Program-made: the position numbers and the translations under genes
In this document: positions 53,488-62,667 of the stretch, one piece after another
Numbering within the stretch: position 1 is the stretch's first letter
How the letters are laid out: every line of letters starts with the position of its first letter
The notes under the pieces: generated by a model
The model's database searches: none
Seen by the model: only the letters and a program-made list of their open reading frames with translations
Told to the model about the DNA's origin: nothing
Assembly (NCBI GenBank): GCA_019057385.1
Contig: JAHQJS010000006.1
Span: forward strand, 186,001 to 250,000
DNA from: Candidatus Borrarchaeum weybense
Lineage (GTDB): Archaea > Asgardarchaeota > Sifarchaeia > Borrarchaeales > Borrarchaeaceae
DNA length: 64,000 nucleotides
Reading direction: 5' to 3'

Positions 53488-54891
53488 CTACTTTATCGAT
53501 TCTTTGAATTTCTTGTAGACATATAGTGCCTTTAGTGCTCTAACGCTTTCAGATAGGGTTAGAAAAACAGGAATCCTATGATCTTCAAATCTATCTCGCC
53601 ACTTGCTGATTATTCTTGGATCTCCGAAAAGCCAGACAACCATAGGTTTTCTATTATTTACCTGCATGTTGATTATCATGTCGATATCTATTTGCTCCAA
53701 CTCTTTCAAAGCCATTAGTATGAACAGAATACAGTCAACTGATTTATCATCAATAACAGATTGTAACACTAGACCATGAACTTCATTTAATCCATGTTTT
53801 GCCACTGATATGGCTGGCCAAATATCTATCGGGTTCGCAGGTGGCATCCATTCCGGAAAAACTTCTGATAATTTACTTACGGTCGTGGGTGAAAGACTTA
53901 CTACATTTAGTCCTTGTTGGGCGCATTGATCTGCCGATAACACACCACCACCGCCGGAAGCTGTGAAAATAGCAACTCTATTTCCATTAGGTAACTCAAG
54001 CCAATCTAATGCTTTAGAAAAACCAATCAAATCTTCCAGAGTTTCAGCCTGAAGAATTCCTATTTGTTTAAACGCTGCTTCTACGACTTCACCCCGTCCT
54101 GCAATTGAAGCCGTATGTGAGAGTGCTGCTTTAGCTCCTGCGTCAGATCTTCCTCCTTTAAGAATAATTATGGGTTTCTTTTTTGTGACATCTTTTGCGA
54201 CTTGGATTAGTCTACGTCCATCTGCAATCCCTTCAAGATAAAGAGCAATAACTTGAGTATCAGGATCTTCCGCATAATATTCTATAAGATCTACTTCGTC
54301 TACATCAGCTTTGTTTCCAAAACAAGCAACTTTTGAAATCCCCAAATTCTGTGATATGAATTCGGGAATGAGGGTACCAGCGAACATACCTGTTTGTGCT
54401 ACTACAGAAACTCCACCCTTCGTGATTTCCGAAACCTCAACAAATGTAGTTATGAGATTATTGTTGGCATTAATTATACCAGTGCAGTTAGGTCCTATAA
54501 TTCGAATTCCTGCAGATTTGGCAATTCTTACGACTTCTTCTTGAAGCGCAATTCCTTCGGGTCCAACTTCAGCAAAACCAGCTGATTCTATAATAACAGC
54601 TTTGACATTTTTCTCGGCGGCATCTTTCATGATGGTAGGTAATGTCCTTGCAGGTGTTAAGACAACGACGAGATCTACTTTATCAGGTATTTCTTTCAAA
54701 CTAGGGTACGCTTTTAGATCAAGAACTTTGTCTGCACCCGGATTGATGGGATAAACTCGTTCAACGAACTTTGAATCCCATCTTTTTAAGTTTCCTACAA
54801 TTATTGAGCCACCTTTGCTAGGATCACGAGACGCACCAACGACTGCAACGCTTTGCGGTTCAAAAAAAGGTTTCAAACTTTCTGTAGTCAT
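53488..54891 (-). CDS. ADP-forming acyl-CoA synthetase alpha subunit (acetate--CoA ligase type)
   Basis: A 467-residue alpha subunit with a CoA-binding domain (VAVVGASRDPSKGGSIIVGNL, 14-34) and two succinyl-CoA-ligase-like domains. GPNCTGIIN (near 137) and the phospho-His region LSHTASIAGRGEVV (near 257) are visible. ADP-forming synthetases make ATP from acetyl-CoA or other acyl-CoA during fermentation. The beta (ATP-grasp) subunit is not adjacent, so it must be encoded elsewhere. GGGGAT precedes the ATG. Confidence 0.87.
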   Translation of the reverse strand: MTTESLKPFFEPQSVAVVGASRDPSKGGSIIVGNLKRWDSKFVERVYPINPGADKVLDLKAYPSLKEIPDKVDLVVVLTPARTLPTIMKDAAEKNVKAVIIESAGFAEVGPEGIALQEEVVRIAKSAGIRIIGPNCTGIINANNNLITTFVEVSEITKGGVSVVAQTGMFAGTLIPEFISQNLGISKVACFGNKADVDEVDLIEYYAEDPDTQVIALYLEGIADGRRLIQVAKDVTKKKPIIILKGGRSDAGAKAALSHTASIAGRGEVVEAAFKQIGILQAETLEDLIGFSKALDWLELPNGNRVAIFTASGGGGVLSADQCAQQGLNVVSLSPTTVSKLSEVFPEWMPPANPIDIWPAISVAKHGLNEVHGLVLQSVIDDKSVDCILFILMALKELEQIDIDMIINMQVNNRKPMVVWLFGDPRIISKWRDRFEDHRIPVFLTLSESVRALKALYVYKKFKESIK

Positions 54892-55044
54892 TGAAAATCC
54901 CCGATAATTGTGCCTAGACTTTTTTCATATTTAAATCTCTCTTCTGATTTCAAATCAAGAGTCAAAGTTTAGTTATGAAGAAGCATTCTTTTAGAACATA
55001 CTTTATATGTTCTTCTCCAAAAGCATCTTCAACTTGAAGGCAAC

Positions 55045-55296
55045 TCATGTTTCTTTTATTAGGTTATATTCCTCTTCAGACATCCCGAAAGTCCAGGCAA
55101 TTGCCTCTTTACAAGTTTTGGCTGATAATGGAACTCGTAATATATAGAAATCTCCCGTTGATGGATCTTTCACCTTAACCAATTTTAAAGCTTCTTCGTA
55201 ATCGCCCCATTTTATTAAGAGTAATTCAGAGTCTCCATCCCGATGAACAACAGTTCCCTTCAATTCCATAACAAATCTTTCATAACTAAAGCGCAT
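55045..55296 (-). CDS. Small hypothetical protein
   Basis: 83 residues, no recognised family. Beta-rich N-terminus (GTVVHRDGDSELLLIKWGDYEEALKLVKVKDP) and an acidic helical end (KEAIAWTFGMSEEEYNLI). Either the ATG at 55296 or the one at 55269 could be the start. Codon use looks like a real gene. Confidence 0.6.
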   Translation of the reverse strand: MRFSYERFVMELKGTVVHRDGDSELLLIKWGDYEEALKLVKVKDPSTGDFYILRVPLSAKTCKEAIAWTFGMSEEEYNLIKET

Positions 55297-55659
55297 TAGT
55301 AGAATTCTTCTGATTTCAGCATTTCTACAGCGTATTATAACATTTTGAAGTTTGTATTCGACTTTAATAATAGCTGTTGCGAATCCATTTGAAAATAAAA
55401 AATAGTATAAAAAACAGTCTAATGTTTAGACATATTTGGTTCCATTTCTTAAAGGAAACGGAGAGGCGGGGAAGTTAGTTCGTTTTATTCCTTTAGGTTA
55501 TTTTCCTGTTTTCTAGATGTTTCCCTCTTTCTGGATGTAGTTAGGTCCGTATTCTCTTTTAGAGGAAGCAAACCAGTATATACTTGCACTAACTCGAAGA
55601 ACTATTGTTTTCAATGCTTATTACTTTCAGATCTTTATCACGTTTTTCTTGATTTCGCC
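55297..55659. other. Intergenic region, nothing recognised
   Basis: 363 bp, AT-rich, between two small minus-strand genes. I see no coding frame, RNA gene or marked repeat. Confidence 0.45.
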
Positions 55660-55854
55660 TTAAGTACCTTCCATCTCACTTATCATCTCTTCATTTAACT
55701 TAACGGACTCCTTCAATGCTTTAACGCTTTCTTTCAGTAACTTGGCTTCATCCGGATTATTCTTTTTGGCTATAGCGAGCTGTTTTTTCATTTGAGCAAG
55801 TTCTGCATTCATTTGAGCAAGTTCTGCTCTCATTTGATCCATCCCACTCTGCAT
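55660..55854 (-). CDS. Short coiled-coil protein
   Basis: 64 residues. The N-terminal half is three near-exact heptads (MRAELAQ, MNAELAQ, MKKQLAI) with Met/Leu at core positions, and the second half is helical and Lys/Glu-rich. A strong ribosome site, AGGGGGTGA, lies 7 bases before the ATG, which makes it likely to be translated despite its size. Function unknown; a dimerising or adaptor role is a guess. Confidence 0.65.
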   Translation of the reverse strand: MQSGMDQMRAELAQMNAELAQMKKQLAIAKKNNPDEAKLLKESVKALKESVKLNEEMISEMEGT

Positions 55855-56198
55855 ATCATATTCACCCCCTTATCAGGTTTTATCTAGACTCTACCTGTTG
55901 TATCGAAAACTAGCGTTGAGTAATAGTTTCTTAGATTTAATAGTATTGTTTGATCTACTGAATTAAAAAACATTTGGTTGTATGCAAATATTCACTTTTT
56001 CTTCGTGTATAGTACTATATACTCCCAATCCAATGAAAACCAATTAAATTCTCTATCTTCCTTTTTTAACTTGTGATCTGTAAATTAAAACAGGTGTTGA
56101 GGAACTTTTTTTCAACTTGTTTAGTATTTTTACATGTTCACTCAACTTGATCTTTTTCTAATTGAATTTGGTGTAACTTCTCATCAATTCTTACTCGA
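55855..56198. other. Intergenic region, nothing recognised
   Basis: 344 bp, AT-rich. Contains the presumed promoter of the coiled-coil gene and the 3' end of the acyl-CoA synthetase transcript. No gene or repeat seen. Confidence 0.45.
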
Positions 56199-57935
56199 TT
56201 AAGCAGTTTTGATTTTAGCCACTTCTTCAAGCCCCAATTCTTTGGTATATTGCTCGCGCATTATGTATTTTTGGACTTTCCCCGTCACGGTCATAGGAAA
56301 TAAGTCAACGAACTTGATGTATTTGGGTATTTTGAAGTAAGCGATTTCGCCCTTACAGAACTCACGAATTTCTTCTGCTGTGGCGGACTTCCCTTCCTTT
56401 AATTGTATCCAAGCGGCTACTTCTTCCCCAAATTTCTCACTAGGAACTCCTATAACTTGGACATCTTTGATGGCAGGATGGCGGTACAGAAATTCTTCTA
56501 ATTCGCGTGGATAAATGTTTTCACCCCCACGAATAATCATATCGGTCAATCTACCTGTGATATTGCAGTAGCCTTGCTCATTCATTGCTGCAATGTCACC
56601 TGTGTGAATCCAGCCTATCTCATCTATGGCGTTATTAGTAGCTTCTGGGCTTTTATAATAGCCATGACGCATCACAAGATAACCTCTGGTGCAAAGTTCA
56701 CCTGGAGTTCCCACAGGAACTATCTTGCCTGTTTCTGAGTTAATGATTTTTACTTCAACATGAGGCAAAGGTTTGCCAACTGTTTCTGTCCTTAATTCTA
56801 ATGAATCATAGGGTGTAGTCTGGGTAATGACTGGGGAAGTTTCTGTTTGTCCATACGCTATCGTGATTTCATTGGCGTTCATTAAATTGTTTACTTTCTT
56901 CATAACTTCAACAGGACAAGGCGATCCAGCCATAATTCCTGTTCGTAAAGTAGAGAAATCATATTTGCTGAAGTCTGGATATGAAAGTAAAGCGATCCAC
57001 ATAGTCGGAACACCATGACAAGCTGTCGCCTTCTCTTCTTGGATGCAATCTAAGACTTCTATGGGATTAAATGACTCCCCAGGGATGAGCATTGTTGCGC
57101 CGTGACTGACACATACGAGATTGCCTAGAACCATGCCGAAACAGTGGTAAAAAGGTACAGGGATACAAAGTCTATCCTGATCAGTGAATTTCATTGCTCT
57201 GGCGATAAAATAACCGTTATTGAGAATATTGTGATGCGAAAGTGTAACCCCCTTTGGAAATCCTGTCGTTCCACTCGTATATTGAATATTTATAGGATCA
57301 TCAAACTCTAAACTCTCTTCCCTATTTGCAAGTTCTTCATCAGAAATTTCATCGCCCATTGCCATTAACTCGTCCCATGTAAGCATTCCTGGTAGTTTTT
57401 CCTTTCCGATAAATATCGCAGTTTTTAAGAAGGGAAATTCTTTTGATTTAATGTCGCCAGGAGCATCAGTTTTTGCCTCTGGGCAGACCTCATAGAACAT
57501 TTCCACATATTTTGAAGTTTTAAATTCTCGAATAAGCAATAAGGTTTGTGTTTCAGATTGTTTCAATGCAAATCGAAGTTCACGAGGCCTATAGGCTGGA
57601 TTGATGTTCACGAGGATGGCACCAATCAATGCGGTAGCAAATTGTGTTATTACCCACTGGGAATTGTTTGTGGACCAGATCGCCACACGATCGCCCTTCT
57701 GAACGCCTAATTTCATAAAGCCCTTTGCTGCTTGGCGACAAACCTCGTAAAATTCTTTGTAAGTATATCTTAGGATTTCACCACTGGCGTCTCGTTCATG
57801 TCTGCATACGAGGGCATCATTATTTGGATATTTCCCAGTTATTTCGGCGAGAAATTCTCCAATAGTTTTTCCAATCAATCCAGTATCTGAACATTCAGAA
57901 TAATAACTCATGGTTAACTTCTCTTTTTCTAACAT
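56199..57935 (-). CDS. AMP-forming acyl-CoA synthetase
   Basis: A 578-residue adenylate-forming enzyme. Motifs: IQYTSGTTGFPKGVTLSHHN (near 190-209, P-loop), AYGQTETSPV (near 337), GWIHTGDIA (near 425), GRLTDMIIRGGENIYPRELE (near 442-461) and the catalytic Lys region PMTVTGKVQKY (near 553). It activates a medium- or long-chain fatty acid or related carboxylate to acyl-CoA. GGGGTG lies 6 bases before the ATG at 57935. Monocistronic. Chain length preference unknown. Confidence 0.9.
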   Translation of the reverse strand: MLEKEKLTMSYYSECSDTGLIGKTIGEFLAEITGKYPNNDALVCRHERDASGEILRYTYKEFYEVCRQAAKGFMKLGVQKGDRVAIWSTNNSQWVITQFATALIGAILVNINPAYRPRELRFALKQSETQTLLLIREFKTSKYVEMFYEVCPEAKTDAPGDIKSKEFPFLKTAIFIGKEKLPGMLTWDELMAMGDEISDEELANREESLEFDDPINIQYTSGTTGFPKGVTLSHHNILNNGYFIARAMKFTDQDRLCIPVPFYHCFGMVLGNLVCVSHGATMLIPGESFNPIEVLDCIQEEKATACHGVPTMWIALLSYPDFSKYDFSTLRTGIMAGSPCPVEVMKKVNNLMNANEITIAYGQTETSPVITQTTPYDSLELRTETVGKPLPHVEVKIINSETGKIVPVGTPGELCTRGYLVMRHGYYKSPEATNNAIDEIGWIHTGDIAAMNEQGYCNITGRLTDMIIRGGENIYPRELEEFLYRHPAIKDVQVIGVPSEKFGEEVAAWIQLKEGKSATAEEIREFCKGEIAYFKIPKYIKFVDLFPMTVTGKVQKYIMREQYTKELGLEEVAKIKTA

Positions 57936-58099
57936 TTCTTACACCCCAAAGTGATATGCGCTAAAATAATCGCTTTTAATAGGTGAAATTTAGTAATTTT
58001 GAACAATTTCTGATATTAGTACTTTATTTTTTTATGAGCAAAGTATATTGCCCACGATTATTCGAAAGAGTTATCTCTAATCTAACTGTACATTAACGA

Positions 58100-59284
58100 T
58101 TACACAATATTGAACGACTGTTCTAGATCTGAAATTATATCATTAGCATCTTCTATTCCCACAGCCAATCTTATCATGCCGTCAGTGATTCCAAGTTTCA
58201 ATCTTTCTTCTCTTTCAATGTAAAAGTGGCTAGATGTAGCGGGTTGTGTAACTAGACTTTCAACGCCTCCAAGACTAGGCGTTAACGCACAGAGTTTTAG
58301 GTTTTCCACAAACTTGATGGCTGTCTCTAAGTCGCCTTTAATTTCAAAAGTTACTACGGAACCAAAACCTCTCATCTGCTCTTTCGCCACGCTAAAATGC
58401 GGGTGACTAACAAGGCCTGGATAGTACACTTTCTCAACTTTTGGATGACTTTCAAGATATCTTGCAACTCTTGTCGCATTGTGATTGAGCCTTGCCATCC
58501 GTGGCACTAACGTTTTCATCCCTCGGATGAGCAACCATGCAGCATGAGGGTCCAAGACACCCCCAAGAAGTTTTCTAGTCGCTGTAAGGGAATTAATAAA
58601 TTCTTTTGATCCTGAGACTACACCCGCAATTATATCATTATGCCCTCCAAGATACTTTGTAGCACTATGAATAACTACGTCAATGCCCATTTTGTATGGT
58701 TGTTGATTGAATGGCGAAGCGAAGGTATTATCTACAATCGTAATTATACCCTTCTCCTTGCCGATCTCAGCGACCTTCTTTAAGTCTACAACCTTTACTG
58801 TGGGATTCGTAGGCGATTCGGTATAGATGGCTACCGTGTTCGACTTTATTGCTGACTCGATGCCTTCATAGTCAGTGGGGTCAACCATGCTTATCTCTAC
58901 GCCGAATTTTGTCAGGATATTGTTGAAGAACGAAAGAGATCCACCATAGAGTTCATTAGTAGAAACGATGTGGCTACCAGAAGAAGCAAGACTCAATATC
59001 ACGGTGGTTATGGCTGCCATACCTGAAGAGAAAACTGCAGCATCCTCAGCACCTTCAAGTTCAGCTACTTTCTTCTCTGCAACTCTCAAAGTAGGATTGC
59101 TAATTCTGCTGTAAATATGTCCTTCAATCTCTTTGCCGGACATCACAGCTATTAAATCTTGGGTACTGGAGAATGCAAATACACTTGTTTGATAAATTGG
59201 TGTAATTACAGATCCACTAGAAGGATCTCGTTTCTCACCTGCATGTACAGCTTTAGTAGACATGCCTTTTTCTTTTTCATTCAT
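58100..59284 (-). CDS. Cys/Met-metabolism PLP enzyme (cystathionine gamma-synthase/lyase or methionine gamma-lyase)
   Basis: About 394 residues of the fold-type I gamma family. KAVHAGEKRDPSSGSVITPIYQTS near the N-terminus, SSGMAAITTVILSLASSGSHIVSTNELYGGS (near 90-120) and the PLP lysine in VIHSATKYLGGHNDIIAG (near 205-222), followed by FGSVVTFEIKG and SLGGVESLVTQPA. Family members cannot be told apart by eye. Start: ATG at 59284 chosen over GTG at 59293. 35 bp after the chosen start comes the end of porB, on the same strand. Confidence 0.87.
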   Translation of the reverse strand: MNEKEKGMSTKAVHAGEKRDPSSGSVITPIYQTSVFAFSSTQDLIAVMSGKEIEGHIYSRISNPTLRVAEKKVAELEGAEDAAVFSSGMAAITTVILSLASSGSHIVSTNELYGGSLSFFNNILTKFGVEISMVDPTDYEGIESAIKSNTVAIYTESPTNPTVKVVDLKKVAEIGKEKGIITIVDNTFASPFNQQPYKMGIDVVIHSATKYLGGHNDIIAGVVSGSKEFINSLTATRKLLGGVLDPHAAWLLIRGMKTLVPRMARLNHNATRVARYLESHPKVEKVYYPGLVSHPHFSVAKEQMRGFGSVVTFEIKGDLETAIKFVENLKLCALTPSLGGVESLVTQPATSSHFYIEREERLKLGITDGMIRLAVGIEDANDIISDLEQSFNIV

Positions 59285-59318
59285 CTTTTTCACTTCTTTA
59301 GTTAACGAGTTTGTTCAG

Positions 59319-60230
59319 TTAAGAGGTATTTTTTGCGGACGTCCATTCGACGTGCGCCATTATATCATCCCATCGTTCGTCTATCAGTCTTTGATATTCA
59401 CCCATTTGCTCCTCTGTCATCTTAGCGAATCTTCTTTGTTCCTTTATGAATTCATTAACAGGACGCCTTCCCTTATCAAGGACCTTCTTTGAAGGGGTAC
59501 TAAGTTTGTAAACTCCGTCTTCTATTTCATAAAGAATATGGACGCCTGTTTCGACTGCTAGTCTTCCAATTTTGATCGTCTCGTTTGTTGGGAAGCCCCA
59601 ACCAGGAGGGCAAGGTGCGAAGATCTCAATATACCTAAATCCTTCCTTATCTTTGGATTTTGTGAATTTCTTGAAGAGATCATGTGGATAAGACGGTGAA
59701 CCTGTAGCTAAATATGGAATCTTGTGTGCCGCAACGATGGCTTGCATATCCTTTTCTGCGACAATTTTGCCTGTTTGAGTCGTTGTCGTATATGCACCAA
59801 AAGGAGTTGCACCACTTCGCTGGGTACCAGTATTCATATACGCTTGATTGTTGTAACAGACATAAATCATAGGATCTTTACGTTCTGCTGCACCTGAAAG
59901 TGTTTGCAGTCCAATATCAAAGGTTCCACCATCTCCTGCCCAACAAAGCACGTTAGTTTCCTTATCTCCTTTTATTTTCAATGCAGCAGCTATTCCTGTT
60001 GCTGTTGATGCAGTTGCAGTAAAGGCTACAAACATCATTGGGACTTTAACAGCAGTCTTTGGGTATAAACTGGTCATTGGTACGCTGCACGAAGCAGGCA
60101 TAATAATAATTACTTTGTTTCCTAATGCTTTCAGCGCAGTTCGTAAAGAAAGTGCGCTTGTGCAAGCTGGGCAACTTGCCAGTCCAGGGTATACGAGTTC
60201 GTTTTCTGAAAATATGGTTTGCTTTTCCAT
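59319..60230 (-). CDS. porB: Pyruvate:ferredoxin oxidoreductase beta subunit
   Basis: About 303 residues with the TPP-binding half: GLASCPACTSALSLRTAL (Fe-S Cys pair), PASCSVPM, CWAGDGGTFDIGLQTLSGAAERKDP (TPP/Mg motif GDG...) and CYNNQAYMNTGTQRSGATPFGAYTT, which closely follows PorB rather than KorB. It converts pyruvate and CoA to acetyl-CoA, CO2 and reduced ferredoxin, reversibly. GGTGA lies just upstream of the ATG at 60230. A GTG at 60239 overlapping the porA stop is possible. Last gene of the porGD-A-B operon. Confidence 0.91.
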   Translation of the reverse strand: MEKQTIFSENELVYPGLASCPACTSALSLRTALKALGNKVIIIMPASCSVPMTSLYPKTAVKVPMMFVAFTATASTATGIAAALKIKGDKETNVLCWAGDGGTFDIGLQTLSGAAERKDPMIYVCYNNQAYMNTGTQRSGATPFGAYTTTTQTGKIVAEKDMQAIVAAHKIPYLATGSPSYPHDLFKKFTKSKDKEGFRYIEIFAPCPPGWGFPTNETIKIGRLAVETGVHILYEIEDGVYKLSTPSKKVLDKGRRPVNEFIKEQRRFAKMTEEQMGEYQRLIDERWDDIMAHVEWTSAKNTS

Positions 60231-60235
60231 CTCAA

Positions 60236-61402
60236 TCACCTATGAAGTCCGATCCACTTTTCGACAGTTTTTCCTTCAAGAAATCTGTCCATTGTCGTAT
60301 ATTGCTGTTCTATGCTTACATTGCGCCCACCGATCCCAGCTATCACTCCTTGAACACTTGGTCGTGAGCCACCATCGAAATTATATAGTGCAGCCTTCAA
60401 GTCAGTAAACATTGCACCGCCTTCCATCCCAAAGTTGATGTTCTTATCGAAAACTAAGAATTTATCAATTCCTGAATTTGCCAATTCTCTGAATTCTTCA
60501 GTTGGAAAAGGTCTATAAGCCCTAATTTTAACAGAACCGATATTTTTTCCATCCTCGCGCATTTTATCTACTGCTAATTCCGCTTGATCTGATAACATTC
60601 CAGCTGAAACAAAAACGGCTTCTGCATCTTCACATCGATAAGTATTGATAAGATCTCCATGAAACCTGCCAAAATGTTCTTTAAAACGTTTAGCCACTTT
60701 AGCAATTTTTGCTTTTGATCTTTGGACGGCTTCCGATACTTTGAATTTATACTCCATGAAACTTCGTTCTGGCAAAATTACGCTGTTGAATGTTGCTGGA
60801 TTATCTACGTCAAGATAAACATTAGGTCTATTAGTAAGAAATTCGTCAACTTTTGCTTGTTCTGGCACTTCGACTCGGGTGCTTTTATGACTCAAATTGA
60901 ATCCGTCTACACAAACCATGCATGGTATATGGATCGAACTATCCTCCGAGATCTCATACGCTTGAATCACGGTATCTAATACATCTTGTTGATTCGAGGC
61001 GAACATGATATTCCATCCAGTAAGTGCCATTGATACCGCATCTTGATGATCAGACCAAATTGACCAGGGCGGTCCAATCGCTCTGTTTACTAATACCATA
61101 ACAATTGGAACGCGCTGTCCGGCAGCCCAGTGTACCATTTCATCCATGTAAAGTAAGCCCTGACTGCTTGTAGCCGTAAAAGTTCTACTACCAGCCATAG
61201 CCGCCCCAATAAGTGCAGCAAGCGCTGTATGTTCTCCTTCTACTCTAATAAAATCTGCTTTGAGGCTACCATCCGCAATAAATCCAAAAATTGTCTCCAC
61301 AATCTCACTCTGTGGAGTTATTGGGTAAGCTGCTACAACTTCAACTTTAGAGAGCCTTACAGCTTCAGCAGCAGCCCTGTTCCCGCTAAGAATCTTTTTC
61401 AT
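60236..61402 (-). CDS. porA: Pyruvate:ferredoxin oxidoreductase alpha subunit
   Basis: A 388-residue alpha subunit: SGNRAAAEAVRLSKVEVVAAYPITPQSEIVE (5-35, containing YPITPQSE), GEHTALAALIGAAMAGSRTFTATSSQGLLYMDE and VNRAIGPPWSIWSDHQD are typical PorA segments. The start is the ATG at 61402 with GGAGGT upstream, overlapping the porGD stop by 4 bases. A longer start at 61441 would run into porGD. Confidence 0.92.
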   Translation of the reverse strand: MKKILSGNRAAAEAVRLSKVEVVAAYPITPQSEIVETIFGFIADGSLKADFIRVEGEHTALAALIGAAMAGSRTFTATSSQGLLYMDEMVHWAAGQRVPIVMVLVNRAIGPPWSIWSDHQDAVSMALTGWNIMFASNQQDVLDTVIQAYEISEDSSIHIPCMVCVDGFNLSHKSTRVEVPEQAKVDEFLTNRPNVYLDVDNPATFNSVILPERSFMEYKFKVSEAVQRSKAKIAKVAKRFKEHFGRFHGDLINTYRCEDAEAVFVSAGMLSDQAELAVDKMREDGKNIGSVKIRAYRPFPTEEFRELANSGIDKFLVFDKNINFGMEGGAMFTDLKAALYNFDGGSRPSVQGVIAGIGGRNVSIEQQYTTMDRFLEGKTVEKWIGLHR

Positions 61403-62352
61403 CGTTTTACCTCCACCATCTCTATGGCATCTTGTTTGCATTCTTCCGCGCAGATACCACAGCCTTTGCAGTAACGTAGATCGATTTTAGGAACGCCTTC
61501 TTTTCCTTTTGTCCAAATAATACAGTTATCAGGACAGTAAATAAAACAGGTTCCACAATTATTACACAATTCTTCTTTAATTTTAGGCTGAATAAGGGCC
61601 CATAAGCCGGTAGGTCCACCTACACCCTCTGTTGGGAAACATAAGGCTATTTCGTTCAGTTCATCGACAGGAGTGCGTTCCATTTCTATAATCGTTGTAT
61701 CCATCCCTTTCTTAGAGGACTCTATTACCAGAGCCTTATTATAAGCGAAAATTGCCGCTTGTTTATTAATGTCACCTATTCTTCCTCCCCATTTACTTTC
61801 AATAATTTTTAAAAAAGTTTCAAGTGAAGCAAGACCGGTGATGTTAAACAAGGCTGCAATTGTTGGCACATTTGGACGTATTTCTTCAAAAGTCGTCGCC
61901 CTACCAAATGCTTCGTTAAAAACTTCACTAAAAATCCCTGAGGCATCAACTGTGGCGACGTTAAAATATCCTAGTTTCCCATTTTCTTTTACTAATTCCT
62001 CTGGGCTTTTCGGTGTATTAAACAGAACAATTCCATCTTCTCTTAATCCATTCAAAAGTTGCTCCTTTCCAACTGAAGCTGGATCGAAGACAACGAGTAC
62101 GTCCTTCTCCACTAACATTTCATAACTTTTAGTCTTTTTTGGGTCATTGTACAGCCCTACAAAACAAGAAATTGGTTTGCCACGACGTTCGGCACCAGGC
62201 GAGTATACTCCAGTAAGGTGCCAATTTGAATCAGACAATCCTTCTAAGAAAAGGGTTGAACCAGTCACTACTCCTTGTCCCCCGATTCCGTAGAAGTAAA
62301 ATTCATTATTTTCTTTTAATTTCTCTTTGAATGATTCAAACGTGCCTTCCAT
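61399..62352 (-). CDS. porGD: Pyruvate:ferredoxin oxidoreductase gamma-delta fusion
   Basis: A 317-residue fusion. The gamma part (about 1-190) begins with FYFYGIGGQGVVTGSTLFLEGL and has VYSPGAERRGKPISCFVGL. The delta part is a two-cluster ferredoxin, CNNCGTCFIYCP (near 255) and CKGCGICAEECKQDA (near 293), that passes electrons to external ferredoxin. In many archaea these are separate porG and porD genes. GGTGATG precedes the ATG. First gene of the por operon. Confidence 0.91.
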   Translation of the reverse strand: MEGTFESFKEKLKENNEFYFYGIGGQGVVTGSTLFLEGLSDSNWHLTGVYSPGAERRGKPISCFVGLYNDPKKTKSYEMLVEKDVLVVFDPASVGKEQLLNGLREDGIVLFNTPKSPEELVKENGKLGYFNVATVDASGIFSEVFNEAFGRATTFEEIRPNVPTIAALFNITGLASLETFLKIIESKWGGRIGDINKQAAIFAYNKALVIESSKKGMDTTIIEMERTPVDELNEIALCFPTEGVGGPTGLWALIQPKIKEELCNNCGTCFIYCPDNCIIWTKGKEGVPKIDLRYCKGCGICAEECKQDAIEMVEVKR

Positions 62353-62667
62353 TTTTTCATCACCGGTAACTGCGGTTTTCTAGTGTGCATATTTTATGTG
62401 ATCTTGGATTTTAGAACGGTAATACATTTTGAAAATATAAGTGTTAAGTACCTTATGAGCAAAAAAAGTTGATCATACTAATGCGATATTCGCGAATGAG
62501 TTTTAGGCAATGAGTTTCTTCTCATTCTATGCAATGAGTTTCTTCTTGCCTCAGATGAAATTCAAATAAAGAGTAAGAACAAATATACCAAAAACAAGCT
62601 TGGATTAAAGAAACATTCATTAACAGATAATCTAAGGGTATATTGCTGGATTTGAATGGTGCGGTAA
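62353..62667. other. Divergent intergenic region with a 16-bp direct repeat
   Basis: A 315-bp gap between porGD and the MoxR-type gene. GCAATGAGTTTCTTCT occurs at 62507-62522 and again at 62531-62546, a 24-bp period. It could be a regulator site or a chance duplication. No gene seen; presumed promoters for both operons. Confidence 0.5.
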
